Source of the DNA: Theropithecus gelada
Lineage: Eukaryota; Chordata; Mammalia; Primates; Cercopithecidae
Reading direction: 5' to 3'
Assembly: GCF_003255815.1 (NCBI RefSeq)
Contig: NC_037668.1
Location: 20,081,800 to 20,145,799, forward strand
DNA length: 64,000 nt
Position numbers and translations under genes: made by a program. The notes below the pieces were generated by a model. The model was given only the letters and a program-made list of their open reading frames with translations, did not search any database and had not been told where the DNA came from. Below, one piece after another: positions 37,141 to 49,369 of this stretch; position 1 is the first letter of the stretch; the number at the start of each line of letters is the position of its first letter.

Positions 37141-37473
37141 TCTTTCTTTCTCTTCTCTCTTTCTCTCACTTCCTTTCTGTCTTTCTTCCTTTCTTTCTGA
37201 GATGGAATCTCACTCTGTTATCCAGGCTGGAGTTCAGTGGTGCAATCTTGGCTCACTGCAACCTCCGCCTCCCGGGTTCAAGCAATTCTCTTGCCTCAGC
37301 CTCCTGAGTAGCTGGGACTACAGGCACCCGCCACCATGTCCAGCTAATTTTTTGTAGTTTTAGTAGAGATGGGGTTTCAGCGTGTTAGCCAGGATGGTCT
37401 TGATCTCCTGACCTTGTGATCGACCCACCTCGGCCTCCTAAAGTGCTGGGATTACAGGCGTGAGCACCTGGCG
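37141..37473 (-). mobile_element. Alu with TTTC-rich tail, next to the S6 exon
   Basis: The tail side is a TTTC/CTCT-rich tract (37131-37199), then GAGATGGAATCTCACTCTGT and the Alu body to TGAGCACCTGGC, with a small deletion near the end. Target duplication GACCATTTTCTTTCTC (37125-37140) and GACCATTTGCTTTCTC (37474-37489). Sense orientation in KCNN3. Confidence 0.95.
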
Positions 37474-37546
37474 GACCATTTGCTTTCTCATTGGCTTCCA
37501 CTGTGGTGTTAAGTCCCCCATAAGACATGGCTGTGTAGCATCTTAC

Positions 37547-37657
37547 CCGCTTGGTGAGCTGAGTGTCCATCATGAAGTTATGAACGTGCTTCTCTGCTTT
37601 GGTGAGTTCCAGCTTTCGGGCCACCACGGCCACCACAAGGGCAGTGCAGCCTGCACC
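37547..37657 (-). CDS. KCNN3: KCNN3 111-nt exon: distal S6 and start of calmodulin-binding domain
   Basis: The exon holds exactly 37 codons, phase 0 at both ends. Acceptor is TGTCCCCCCACAG|GGT and donor is AAGCGG|GTAAGA. Residues 1-14 (GAGCTALVVAVVAR) are the inner half of S6, lining the intracellular pore. KLELTKAEKHVHNFMMDTQL and TKR then form the linker and first helix of the calmodulin-binding domain. S6 is split between this exon and the pore exon at TGIM|GAGC. Because length and phases are symmetric, skipping would keep the frame but remove half of S6. An antisense-oriented Alu, including its target duplication, ends 57 nt downstream of the donor. Confidence 0.97.
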
Positions 37658-40235
37658 CTGTGGGGGGACATCAAGAGGACCAGAGGGGAAAGAACACATC
37701 ATTAAGAGGCAAGACGAGAGACTCAACACGCCTGGCGCCCACGGGGGTAGTTTCCTGGGAGTGGAGTGGGAACTCGAGCTCTCTGGCTGGTCATGACCAA
37801 GCCACAAAATCTGTCGAAATCTGTCAGGACTCTGATGTCCTGACCCACAGAGGGGTCTGCAGTGCCCCTTGGGTTGTGCTCTGCAGCTAACTTCTGGGAG
37901 GCTGAGCTAGCCAGTTTCAATGGAGAAGGATGCTGGGTGGTGCTGAGACTTTGGGGGGTTTAACCAACAGATAAGCACCTGGCCACCTGCCAAGCTGTGG
38001 AGCGGAAGACAGAGGGGCCAGCACACACGGGCCCTCTCTCCCTCAGGCAGGTCTCCATCCCACTGCCAGCTCTAGACCAGCGGGCCCGGGAGGAAGGCAG
38101 GCAGGACATCAGCTGGGTGCAGATGGAACACCTGCCAGTGGCTGAGAGTGTTCCTGAAAACAATCTAATGAAGAGCCAATACCTTTCCCCAGGGCTTGTT
38201 TCACAGAGGGTACCCAGGTTGGCACGAACACATGCACTCAGTGACTGTGCTTGCTCTGCGATTGGGCTTTTTCACCTGAGGGTTTACGCTATGACTCAGC
38301 ACAAGGAATCGGTTCCTTCCTGCCTTCACTAGGAGGCTCATGAATTCACCACCATGCAGAGATTTTAAACACAACACCACTTCTGCTAGATCAAAACCAG
38401 GATTTTAAGTGAGCCCGCAGCAGACCCTTGGGATTTTCTGGAACAGCGATCCTAGTGTGCTCGGTAGGTCCATGCCAGGGGAGCCCGGGAAAGGGTGGGC
38501 AAGGAAGCAGGCTCTGCTGAGCCCCAAGAATGGTGAGACTCACTTTTTCTGTCCTAATCCTCTGGGTGCATGCTTGACTGTCTGGGAAATAAGCAGGGAA
38601 TTCCCTGCACATTCCAACATTCTCCCGACACATTTTAAAATCATCTTCGCTGGGCTTCTTGGTTGGCTTGTGAGCACAGGGGGACGTCGAAAACTCACTA
38701 CTCCCCTGGCTCTTTGGCAGGCAGCGGGAATCAGCCCCCTCCTTCTGCGAGCGGACTCTCATCAGAGACCATCGCCCTCTACCTGCACGCTGTGCCCTGC
38801 GCTGCCCTGACCACCACTCATGGAAAGAGATGATGAACTTACTAAAGCCAACAACTGAATCCTAGATGTCAAACAGTAATTCTAGTTGCTACAGAACCCA
38901 GTCTAGCAGATGAGGTCCCAGACTGGAAGGAATCTGTCAGTAACATTTTTGGCTCATCAGGTCTTAGAAAATGTGTGAGAAGCAGAAAAGAATGTTTTTC
39001 AAAGGTACTATAATCTATAACCGACTTGGAAGGAATGCATATGGGTGGATCCATTCCCTACTCTCTCTTTTAGAATCTCTTTCTCTCTTTATCCCACAGG
39101 CTGACAAAGGCTAGCCTGTGTGAAGTTTCGATGTGGTTGAAGTTCACAATGCTTTCTCCTCGTTTCCCACAAGGGTCCCCATTAAAACAATCTAGTGTTT
39201 CTCAGTACATCGGTTGGCCTTTTCACAAAGTGAAAAGAACCAAGTCTATGTGAACTTTCCTTTTCTGACCTCATTTTCCTCTTTTGTTCAAGGACGGCTG
39301 TGTTTTTTCAGCTTCTGTGACTTACAGGAGACTCTGTGCCCAGTTTTCAAAGGATCTGGGCAGTTGCACAGCCTGGTCTGTAGCTGTAATCAATCTAGCC
39401 AGGCCTCCAAAAGCAAAAAATAGCTTAAAAGAAGCCATCCTAGAGGGAAGATGTGTGCTCCCTTCCCCTCCACCGGACAGAGTGTCATCCCTCTCCTTTA
39501 TATGGAGTTCCAAAAGTACTTTGGGCTGAAAGCCTAAAAAGAGGGCTATATCATAGCATTAAAAATGGAACATCAGATGGAGAGGGTTCTCCCCAGGCTC
39601 CATTCTCCCTCCTCTTGCTGGGCCCAAGCAAAACTCTACTTAAATCATCCCTGAAAGCTGAGGTCCAATGGGCCTGAAGAGGGAGCTTCCCTGCACCATG
39701 CTACTTTGAGAATGTAATCACAACAATCAATCATCCACCATTCCAAATTTCCAGGGTCTAGATGGGGTGTTTCACAGCTCCTGCCATGGCCCGCACTTTA
39801 ACTGGCTGAATGCAGGGGGGCTTTTAATTAGAAACTACAGTGTTTTATCTAAGGAACCATCTGTCTCACATGAGGAAGATAAATTTCTCTCTGGAGGCAG
39901 GACAGTGGACTAGATGGCACTTCCCAGTTTCTTTCAACATAAAGATGTCATGACTCCCTTGTGAGTACCTCTGTAGAGGATGCTGCATTCTTAACCCTTA
40001 ATTCCAACTTAAATGGATGCTCTCAGCTTCATTTTTCCATTGACTGGATGTAATTGGGGCAGTCACCAGTAATGACACCTAACCTGGATTAAGAGGCAAC
40101 CTCATAAAGATGGGGCCAGACATCAGCAGCCTTCAGAAAGTCGTGGAGGAATGCTGAAGCCTAGACTGCTGAGCCTCTGCAGACTGTGCGGCGTGTGGGG
40201 AGGGAAAATGAAGAAGGGAGAGAAGACAATGGGAA

Positions 40236-40392
40236 CATGAGAGAAGAGGAGGGGAGGGGAGGGAAGGAGAGAGGAGAGAGAAGAGAAGAGAAGGGGAGGG
40301 GAGGGAAGGGGAGGGGAGGGGAGGGGAGGGAAGGGAAGGGAAAGGAAGGGAAGGAAAGGGAAGGGAAGGAGAGGGGAGAAGAGAAGGAAGGT
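40236..40392 (+). repeat. Homopurine G-rich tract (GGGGA/GGGAA)n
   Basis: Almost uninterrupted purines for about 155 nt, with many GGGG and GGG runs spaced by one to a few A. Pyrimidine (CCCCT/CCCTT) in the KCNN3 pre-mRNA. Confidence 0.96.
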
Positions 40393-42047
40393 GGTTGCAG
40401 GGAGAGGTCAAGCTGGGCAGAGAATGAGATGGGGAACAAGTTGTGTTGCATCCTAAACAGCAAGGGTCAGGGGGGTAAAGAGAGAAGGAGGAGGCTGAGG
40501 AATAAGAAAAAATGATGGGCTGATGGGATTGAGAGAGGAAAGAAGAACAAGGAGCCTAAGGCTTGAGCCAGAAGTCAATGGTCCATTTTGGCCCTTTAGA
40601 GGACATGAAGGAAGTGCCAAGGGATCCCACCCTGCTGTGTCCATCTTCAATTGGTATAAGACTCGCCTGTCCCCTGGGTCCCCTTTGGGATGCTGGGCCC
40701 TTTCACTTAGGTGAGTTAATAGTCTGACAGGCCACAGGGGCAGCCTGGCAGTGCTGTATCACGTGGCAGTGATGCAGGTTAGTTTTAAGAGACAAATCGC
40801 TGAGGGCCTGGCTAACCGTGGAATCTTGGAAATGGCTGGTGGGCAGAGGGGGTGTGTGAGGAGGGAGGAAGCAGGACGGGAAAGGGTAAACAGCTGCTGC
40901 TATGACTTCCCTGGGGTCAGACTGGGGGGAAGAGCCATGACTCAGCCTTTTGCTTTCAGATATGCCAAGTCCTGAACCACAGGGGACACAACTAGAGTCC
41001 CTGGATCTGCTCTGTCCGACTTCCAGTTCTGTGGGGAGAGGGGAGGAGATGGGGTCTACTTCTGATGAGCTGGAACTTCCCAAGGCACGTGGGCGAGCAG
41101 GGAGCACCGAGTGCACGGAGGGAGGGTGGCTGGGACGGGGTGAACACGCCTAACTCTAGAGATTCGGACCCAAATCGGGACCGAGACTCCTCCACACCGG
41201 TCCTCCCACCTCTTGTTTTCAAGAAACATTTTCCAGCTGGAAAACCTTAGAAGCTGGAAAAACAAGTATCCCAAGGGGAAAAGTATGAGGTGTTCTTAAC
41301 TAAAGAAGCATAAAATAAAATAAAACACAAATGAAAGTGACAAATGGAGGAGGGAAGCCTGGAGGATTTACAGTTGGATTCTGTTTCTGCAACAGATTCC
41401 ATGCAACAACTAAAATAACATCAATTGGTTTGAAACCAAGGTGTTTCGGGAGAAGCTCATCTTCTAAAACTGACATTAAGCAGATGTCTTGCTGAGCCCT
41501 CTTTTTGCCTCCTCCCAAAATGACTCAATTTGTGCTACCTTTTACTTCATCATCACTTTCCCTTGGCAGTTCAGACACATCTCTCATGAGGCCACTAGGG
41601 AAAAGCTCAGCGTCCCTGCAGACATTGGAAGCTTTTGCCTGTTTGTCCATAACTCATGAAGGGTCTACAGAGTGAGTCCAGCTTTAGAAAGAGGCTAGAT
41701 TGAAACAAAGTTATGCCAAGCAGCCTTGAGGGGCTCTGGGGTCTTCCAGATGCCTGCAGAAGGTCAGCATTGCACATATTTTTCGTTGCACTGTCATTTC
41801 CAATTCTGGATACTAAATATTGACAGCTTTCTCTCTACTGTGTTGTCACTGTGATCATGAAAAATCCTTATGGAAAGATGCTGGACTTTAATGTAGCTGC
41901 TTTTGTGGGTGAAATCTCTCAAACACACCAGGTCTGTGCCAGCCACGGCAAGTTGTTCAGACAATTATATACCCTGCTTAATGGCTGATAATTACATCGT
42001 TACTGGGATTGCCAAGAGAAAACAATGATTAAGACTATTTACAGGCC

Positions 42048-42067
42048 ACACACACACACACACACAC
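42048..42067. repeat. CA microsatellite
   Basis: Ten CA dinucleotides. Confidence 0.95.
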
Positions 42068-43400
42068 AAATCCTTCCTTTCCCTTCCCAAGCAGGCCTTG
42101 CCTTGGCCTTCATGGTGTCCATGGTAACCAAACAGGAAGCCCTACCTTTAGTAAAGGCACTTGCAATAATAATTGGGAGCTATACATAGTGTTGGGAGGT
42201 TGGGAGGAGGAGGGGAAAGGATCCTCAGCAAAGTGAAACCCTGGCTAGGAGTGACTCAGCTAGAAAAATCACATTTGCTAGAAAAATGCCACCAGGGTTC
42301 CTCACTGTGGCTGACCCCAGAGTGAGGCGACTGACTTTAATTTGGGTGAAAAACACTGACGATGAATAGAGGAAACCTCCCTGTTCCCGTATATAGAAAG
42401 GTATATATTTATGCACAGGGTTTTGTACAAAAAGAGATGAAAGGCCTGGGCTGTATTTTTCATATGGAAGGTGGGGATTGGATTGGGTCCTCCTCATCCA
42501 TTTGTTCTTTCCACTTTGATCACACCTCAATCCACAGGGAACGGAACACTCCCTCTGGGGGAGCGCTGCAGAGCCAGACAGCAAAAGGGGGTGCTGAAAG
42601 ACAAGCAGCCCCCGGACCCCAAGGAGAGGCAGGGGTCGGGCAAGGGTCTCGCCTGTTCCGCTCAGCTGTGCCAGAGTACAGCCAGGAGATGCGAAGTCCA
42701 GGAACCAGGAAGCCGGGTCCTTAGGGTGCTGCTTCTTGGATGGGGCACAGCTATGTGCTGAGAAGGAGAAAGTCTGGTATTTTAAAATAACAGAGGCTCC
42801 CCGCAGGGCCCATCCATCTATTGGCAACCCTGTTCTGTACCAGCCCTGGCTGACAGCTGGTTCTGAGGCACAAAGCCCACACCCCAGGAGTGGCTCTAAG
42901 AAGGAAAGCTTTGGCCTTTGGTGGCATTTCATTCTTTTCTGGTAAGAAGCATCTTTCCCTGGTTTCCTCATGACAGCTGGTGCTATGCCAAGACAAGCTC
43001 CTACTAACCGATGGAAGATATTTGTTCTAAAGCCTTGCACTTACCCATGATTTATCACAACCCCAGCGCTAAGCTTTTTGTCATTAGCTGCTGTCGTAGG
43101 ACCTGCTTGCTAATAGGGACCTGCCCTGGACTGGAGTCAGAAAGGAGGAGAGAGCCTGGCCCCTCTTGCTCAGCAGGCCGACTGCCCCAAGCCTTGGTCT
43201 GACTGTCTGGTCCACCAATATCAGCCCCAGGAAACCAACGAGGCAGACTGGGGTGGGGAGTGGGGGCAGCCCCCAGACCTGCGGCCCTCCCTTTCCACTG
43301 CAGAAAGCGGTCACTGCCCTTCCAGAAAGAACGGCTTCATCTCTCTGGGAGCAATAGGGGTGACGAATGGAATCTGAGGGATCACTGCAAGGAAGGATTT

Positions 43401-43702
43401 TCTTTTTTTTTTTTTTTTTTGAGACGGAGTCTCGCGCTGTGTCACCCAGGCTGGAGTGCAGTGGTGCGATCTCGGCTCACTGCAAGCTCCGCCTCCCAGG
43501 TTCACGCCATTCTCCTGCCTCAGCCTCCGAGTAGCTGGGACTACAGGTGCCCGCCACCACGCCCGGCTAGTTTTTTGTATTTTTAGTAGAGACGGGGTTT
43601 CACCATGTTAGCCCGGATGGTCTCGATCTCCTGACCTCGTGATCCACCCGCCTCGGCCTCCCAAAGTGCTGGGATTACAGGCTTGAGCCACCGCGCCCGG
43701 CC
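43401..43702 (-). mobile_element. AluY-like, minus orientation, young
   Basis: Little divergence: GAGACGGAGTCTCGCGCTGT, GCTGGGACTACAGGTGCCCG and CGTGATCCACCCGCCTCGGC are typical of AluY. Perfect 14-bp target duplication AAGGAAGGATTTTC at 43389-43402 and 43703-43716 (its last two bases abut the poly-T). Confidence 0.97.
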
Positions 43703-44074
43703 AAGGAAGGATTTTCACAAAGGTGTGAGGGGGGCTGTGGAGCGGGGGTTGTCCTTGGGAGGGCTGCAGTCTCCAGCCATGGAGACCCAAAGCCACGCCA
43801 CCAATGGCCTGTCCACTTCTCACCCCGCCACCTCCCCCAGCACTACCCAGGCTTAGATGTGCTTTCCTCTTTCAGCCTCAGTTTCCGCCTCTGAAAAAAG
43901 TGTCCAACCCTGCTCTGACACTGTTCTAGGATTCCAGGACGAAGGCCAAAGAGCAGTAGCTGCCTGTCCTGGACCCGAAGTGCAACAAGACCAAGGGAAC
44001 ACTTCACTAATTTGCAACTGAAGGACACTGAGGACACCACCAACACTGACCGGTGTGTGACCGCTTCTCGTTTT

Positions 44075-44240
44075 CAAAGCACTTGAACATAAATCATTGC
44101 ATTTGGTCCTTGCACAAGCCAGTGGGGAGGGCAGGGCAAGCCCTCCATCTCTACTTTCCCCTGGAAAATGCTCAGGCCCAATAGGCAGAGTGCCTGGCCC
44201 AGGGTCCACAGTGAGCAGAAACTCAGACCCCACGTCCCTC
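44075..44240 (+). repeat. MIR-like fragment
   Basis: CATTGCATTTGGTCCTTGCA, then ACTTTCCCCTGGAAAATGCTC and AGTGCCTGGCCCAGGGTCCAC follow a MIR order with much divergence. Confidence 0.5.
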
Positions 44241-44929
44241 TCATAAGGCACACTGTGGTGGCCATGTGACAGGCGAGAGCGTGTGCCTCTGCGAGAGTGT
44301 CGAGTGTGGGTCGTAGGGCACTGGGCAAGAGAGATACACCTTGAAAGGGCACAGCACACCTGCTGGGCACCTGGGGATGGGATCACAGCCTTGCCGAATG
44401 CCAGTCCTGCAAAGCACTTGGCACTTAAAGCCCAGCCCCACCATAGGCAGAAGTGGAAGCAGAAGCCTGGGAAAGGCAAGAGCCAGCCCAGAGCCACATG
44501 GCCAGCCCCGTCCAGGACACAGGTCCCAAAAGCCAACTCAGTGCTCTTTCCCCAGTCCCTGCTTCTGTGAGTTCCAGCTAAACATGATCAGAAATGGTGC
44601 CAAGGTCTGTGGGACCAAGGGAACAGGAAGGAGGACAATAAACTGCAAGCCCCAATGCTCACTGGAGGTGAGCAAACTGGGGGGCTGCACAGCAGTGCAG
44701 TGGGCATCAGAGCATCGGGCCAGGACCAGCTTCACCCAGCCAATTTTGAGGGAGCTGTGAATAGACCATTAACTGCCAGGAGTCCAGGTCTCATTCTTAT
44801 CTTAGAAAAGTCAACTGAAAAGTGAGAAACCATTGCAGATTTCCCACCTGCCTTTTTATGTATAGGGGACACACATGCAGGTTGGTTAACTAACAGCCGC
44901 CCCCCACGCTGTAGCTAGGAAGGCCCCTA

Positions 44930-45268
<339 letters not shown>

Positions 45269-46699
45269 TCACACAGATCTCTTTAGGCTACTGAAGGGGC
45301 TGCGACTGTGCCCACCCAGGTCCCACCTGCAGCCCCCCATCCCGTTGGCCTCCTGCCATGAGCTTGGTCCCAGAGATAAAATGTTTTGTCATGATTTGCA
45401 CCTCATTGTAGACGCCCTTTTAGTGTTGGTAAGATAGCTTTGGATGAAATCATGCAGTAATAAAATTCAAATTTTCCCTTCCAAGCCGACAGTCTAAATG
45501 TATGTGGATGTGATTAATCTGAAATCACAAGCTCCTGAACAGGGAAAATGTCAAAAAAAATTATCAAACATACTCAGCGATTTCCTCTAAGAAAGTTGAA
45601 GCATTTCAAAGACTGGTATCTCCCGGGGGGTCTAGAGGGAAGCTGTGGTGGCTGGGGCTCTCGTGGAGCTATCTCTAGAGGGGGCTCTGGGGTGTCCACA
45701 GAGACCTCCCTTTCTGAGTCAGACAGGGACTTGTACTTGCCCCGCCCTGAGATGAACCAGCTGGAAACATCAGCACCATTTCCTCTCCGGATGCCTATTC
45801 CACCTCATCCCCTTCCTCCCTCCCTTCAACCCCAACACCAAGGCCTGCTGCATGCCAGGCTCTGTGCCAAGTACTGAAATACAGAAATGAACACCACACA
45901 GCCCCTGCCCTCAGAGACTCAGCCCAGGAGAGGGGTTTGTCAAAGAGGCAGGCATCTGCAGAGGGGTGCAATCAGGGGGTGGACAAGGTGCCCTGGGGAT
46001 AGAGGCAGAGGGCAATGACCTTGACCCAAACACATGAGGGTCCACAGAGGTGCCACAGAAGAGCAAGGCTTGCATTTTCCAGGCAGGCCCAGAGGAATGG
46101 GTGCTCTGGGCAGAAGACCCTAATGAAAGCCCAGGGCTTATACAAAGTGCAGCAAGGGAGCTGGTTGCAGGCTGGGTGGCAGGGCTGGTGAAGGTGGATC
46201 CTCTTCCAAACCATTCTCTAATGGGATCAGCCTGAACAACACACAATAGACTCTTCATTTTATAATGTAGGGCTTCACTTCTTGATAAAATCTCCTCTTA
46301 GCCACTTGGAGGCCACTGGACGGGCAAGCTAAAAACAAAGGGCCAGGGAGACCAAACCAACTAGGTTGGATAGAGTAGAAAGTCATTTAGGAACCTGAAT
46401 CTATGGAAGTCAGTTACCATCAGGGCTTCCATGAGTTAATGAACACAATGTGCCGGGACAGGCCTAGCACAAGGAGGCCCCTGGAAGGATTCGCTGCCAT
46501 CATCAGGGATCTCCACGCCCCCACAGGGTCTGTGCCCAGCAAGTGATAGGCAAACGCTGCTTTTCCTTCCCTTGCCACCTTAAGTGAGGCGTGCAGGGCA
46601 GGCTGCATGTGTAGGTGCAGCGAGAGGTGGGCCTGGAAGGAGGCAGGAGTTCAGCCAGTCAGAAAGGAGACAGGGCCATCAAGTCAGGGAGCAGCAAGA

Positions 46700-46880
46700 G
46701 CACAGTATGATGGATACTGTGCATGTATTGAGCACCTGCTGTGTGGCTGGCACATTGTACGCGAACATTCTAACCTCACAACAGCCTTTAACGTATTTCC
46801 CAGGTAAGCAGCAGGAGGCACAGAGACACTGGGTGACTTGCCCAAGGACACACAGGAAGCAAAACCCATGCTCCTTTCAC
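46700..46880 (+). repeat. MIR
   Basis: TATTGAGCACCTGCTGTGTG, AACCTCACAACAGCCTTTAAC and GGGTGACTTGCCCAAGGACA in the consensus order. Confidence 0.8.
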
Positions 46881-48109
46881 TGTTTCACTCAACATCAGAG
46901 GCAAAAGCGACTGGCATGTATCTTGGGGATAATGAGGAAGCTTCGGTGAGAGGAGATCGCCTGGGCTCTAGTAGCAGGCGACCAGGGGGCTTCAGAGACC
47001 AGGGGTCAGATTTAGGAAGGCCTGGAATTCTGGGATAAGCAGCTTGGATTTTGCCTTAGAGGCCTTAGAAGAGATTCTGGGTTCTTGAGCACAGGAATGA
47101 CAAGATGACACAGCTTGCTGGGAAGAGTGGTCTGAGGGTGGCGAGCAGGGTATTTGAAGAGACAGGACACAGAGTGGGGTGGCCAGGCAAGAAACAGGTG
47201 TGCAAAGCTGGGACAGAGACGCAGGCCACAGCCTTTCTCACCCACCGGAGCCCAGCCCCAGCAGAGCCCTGTGAGCACATCAGTGGTGGGCTCTCCAGCC
47301 CACTTGAGCCCTTGGCCAGCAACTGGGGACCCGGCGGGTGGCATGGCATTAGCCTTTTTGTGGCTGTCTGCACAAGGACATAGGTGTCTGGTACTTCTGG
47401 GGACATCTGAAGAAAAGATACCCCCTCCCCAAAGCTCTGCTGATGAGATGGCCTTGCCTGCCCTTTCCATCTGCTACACTTGCTCCCCAGGGATGCTCTG
47501 TTACCACCCTGAGGGCCCTTGGCTGGCTGCATGGGCCTCATGTCCCCTGGCGGGGCCTGCCTTTGCTCCCCTGGCTATCTTTGAGTAGCACAGGCTGGTG
47601 GCTCCCAACTCGGATTCCCGGGATTCATCTACCCCTGACTGTGGCCCAGCGTGGCAGCCCCTCCCAGCTCTGCTGTGGCCTTCGACAGGCAGCTGCCTCC
47701 CTGCCTGCTCGCTCTGCCCGCTAGGCCTTCAGGTCAATGCGACCCCTCCCCTCCCAGCGGGCTGCCCTCTGGCTGGAGGGATGGTGGCAGATGCTGACCC
47801 TCAGACCCTGTGCTGAGACAGTGGTGAAAACATCAGACTTTAGCTTTTCTAAAGCAAGACTTCAGTGACTGTAGGAGGGGACACAGAAGGGAGAAGACGT
47901 AAAGGCAGCTCCATGCCACAAGCCGGCAACACATAAATGTAGTAGAGTCACAGCCAGGGTCCTCAGTTCTTCCAAAAAACATTTTCTGGAAGATAAGTCT
48001 TGGGTAAGGTCTGAGGAAGCGTGGTTGAGGCAGTTTAGCAGTGAGGAGTTGAGCTGAGCCAGTGATCTTGGGCTGGGCTGGGCTTGCCTGGCTTGGAGCT
48101 CCAGCTCCA

Positions 48110-48260
48110 ACGTTTAGTAGCTCCATGGCTGTGGGCAAGTGACGTACCCTCTCTGTCACTCAATTTCCTTATCCGCTGATGGGAGGATTAAGTAAAATAA
48201 CCCACAAGCAATACCAGCACAGTGGCTGGCCCAAAGTAAGTGCTCACTAAATGTCGGCCA
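48110..48260 (-). repeat. MIR, minus orientation
   Basis: GGCTGTGGGCAAGTGACGTA, CAATTTCCTTATCCGCTGAT and GTAAGTGCTCACTAAATGTC fit the reverse-oriented MIR. Confidence 0.75.
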
Positions 48261-49032
48261 TTATCGTTGCTGAGAGGGCACAGGTGTTATCAGTCTGAGA
48301 AACAATAGACAGAAAAATACAGGGGCATGGATTTACACGTGCAGTGGAGTGGTGAGGCATTCATGAAGATGTCTTGAAGTTTAGGCTGGAGAACTATTTG
48401 ATACAGATACAAAATAAATCAACTGTAAGTTCTTGGACAAAGAAAGGACATGAGACACTTGGTATCTGAAAATTCTTCTACATGCAAGACTGATTACAGA
48501 GGTCAGGCCCCAGATAAGGAACGCTGCTAGAAGCTTTGCAGGTGTCCAGGGAGAAGCAATGGAGAGCCTTGAATACCTAACTATGAAGTTAGGGTTCAAT
48601 CTGTAGCCCATGCTCTGTCACATCATGGGTTTTGTTGTGCACACGGGTCTCCACAGTCCTCCTTTCCCCGCAAACCCTGAGGATTAAACTCGCGCTCCCT
48701 GGCTGTTTGACTGCCCTTAGGATCATGGAGCATCCTATTCATATGTGGGAGGATGCCAAGGTAAAGAGATTAGAGACCAAAGTGGAATTACATATAAATT
48801 ATATTCTTGTGGGTTTCTTTTTTCATTCACCGTAATAAATTCCTGTGGGTGCTAACTGTGTGTGCTGAGCAGAGGAGATGAAGGTCTTGAGAGTGTCCTT
48901 CGTTGTTTGTCAGCCTTCAGTGATCGCTCCTCTGGTGGGGGCTACAGAAGATGCTGAGATGAATTGGACATGCACCCTGCTCTCCAGTGGCTTGGAGCAT
49001 CGTCATGGAGATAAGACATGCATGTAACTCAC

Positions 49033-49077
49033 CAAGCAGGAAGTGATGAGCCAGAAGGCTGGGCTGGTGATTCAGGA
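49033..49077 (-). CDS. KCNN3: KCNN3 optional 45-nt cassette exon between S5 and P-loop
   Basis: On the gene's sense strand a pyrimidine-rich tract and acceptor (TCTCTACTCCCACAG) are followed by exactly 45 nt and a strong donor TTG|GTGAGT. Phase matches the neighbours: one base completes the split codon from the off-window upstream exon, 14 codons read PESPAQPSGSSLPA, and the final TG joins the G of the pore exon to make Trp, giving AWYHDQQ. The insertion would add 15 residues just before the pore helix. An SK3 isoform with 15 extra residues at this position, reported as insensitive to apamin and scyllatoxin, is established knowledge; that this is the same exon is inferred from length, position and phase, since I do not remember its residues. 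Not in an obvious repeat. Confidence 0.88.
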
Positions 49078-49369
49078 CTGTGGGAGTAGAGAGGAGGGAG
49101 AAAAGGTTTCTAAACCTATTCACAATTTTAGAGCGGTTTACACATGTCACAAATTCACATACTAATCTCGTGCTATTTTTTGCAATCGAAAATTGGGGGG
49201 GAGGGATAGCTCCATGTTTTTCTTTAAAGGCTGAGGAGGAAAAGATACAATTTTTCTTTGAGCTCAAGGGTAGTTATTACAGTTACTGATTTATCTTTCA
49301 GGGTGTGGACTATGGATTTTTTTTTCACTTCTTAACATGAAATAAATGAGAGATACAAACGACTATATG

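Larger units (their letters stand above)
26560..37546 (-). other. KCNN3: KCNN3 11-kb intron, repeat-rich
   Basis: Contains, in window order: Alu (26726-27032), TTTC/TTCC microsatellite (27104-27262), unique sequence (27270-28700), MIR-like fragments (28755-29080), MIR and L2-like pieces (30025-30340), a terminal-inverted-repeat DNA element remnant (30945-31210), an L2-like fragment (about 32290-32500), three antisense Alus (32904-33200, 33987-34288, 34330-34621), unique sequence (34640-36450), a CT microsatellite (35863-35888) and two more antisense Alus (36467-36764, 37141-37473). No additional exon was convincing. Confidence 0.9.

Noticed and set aside
40161..40515. ORFs of about 100 residues rich in Pro-Ser-Leu or Gly-Glu-Arg
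   Set aside because: They are translations of the homopurine tract on both strands.
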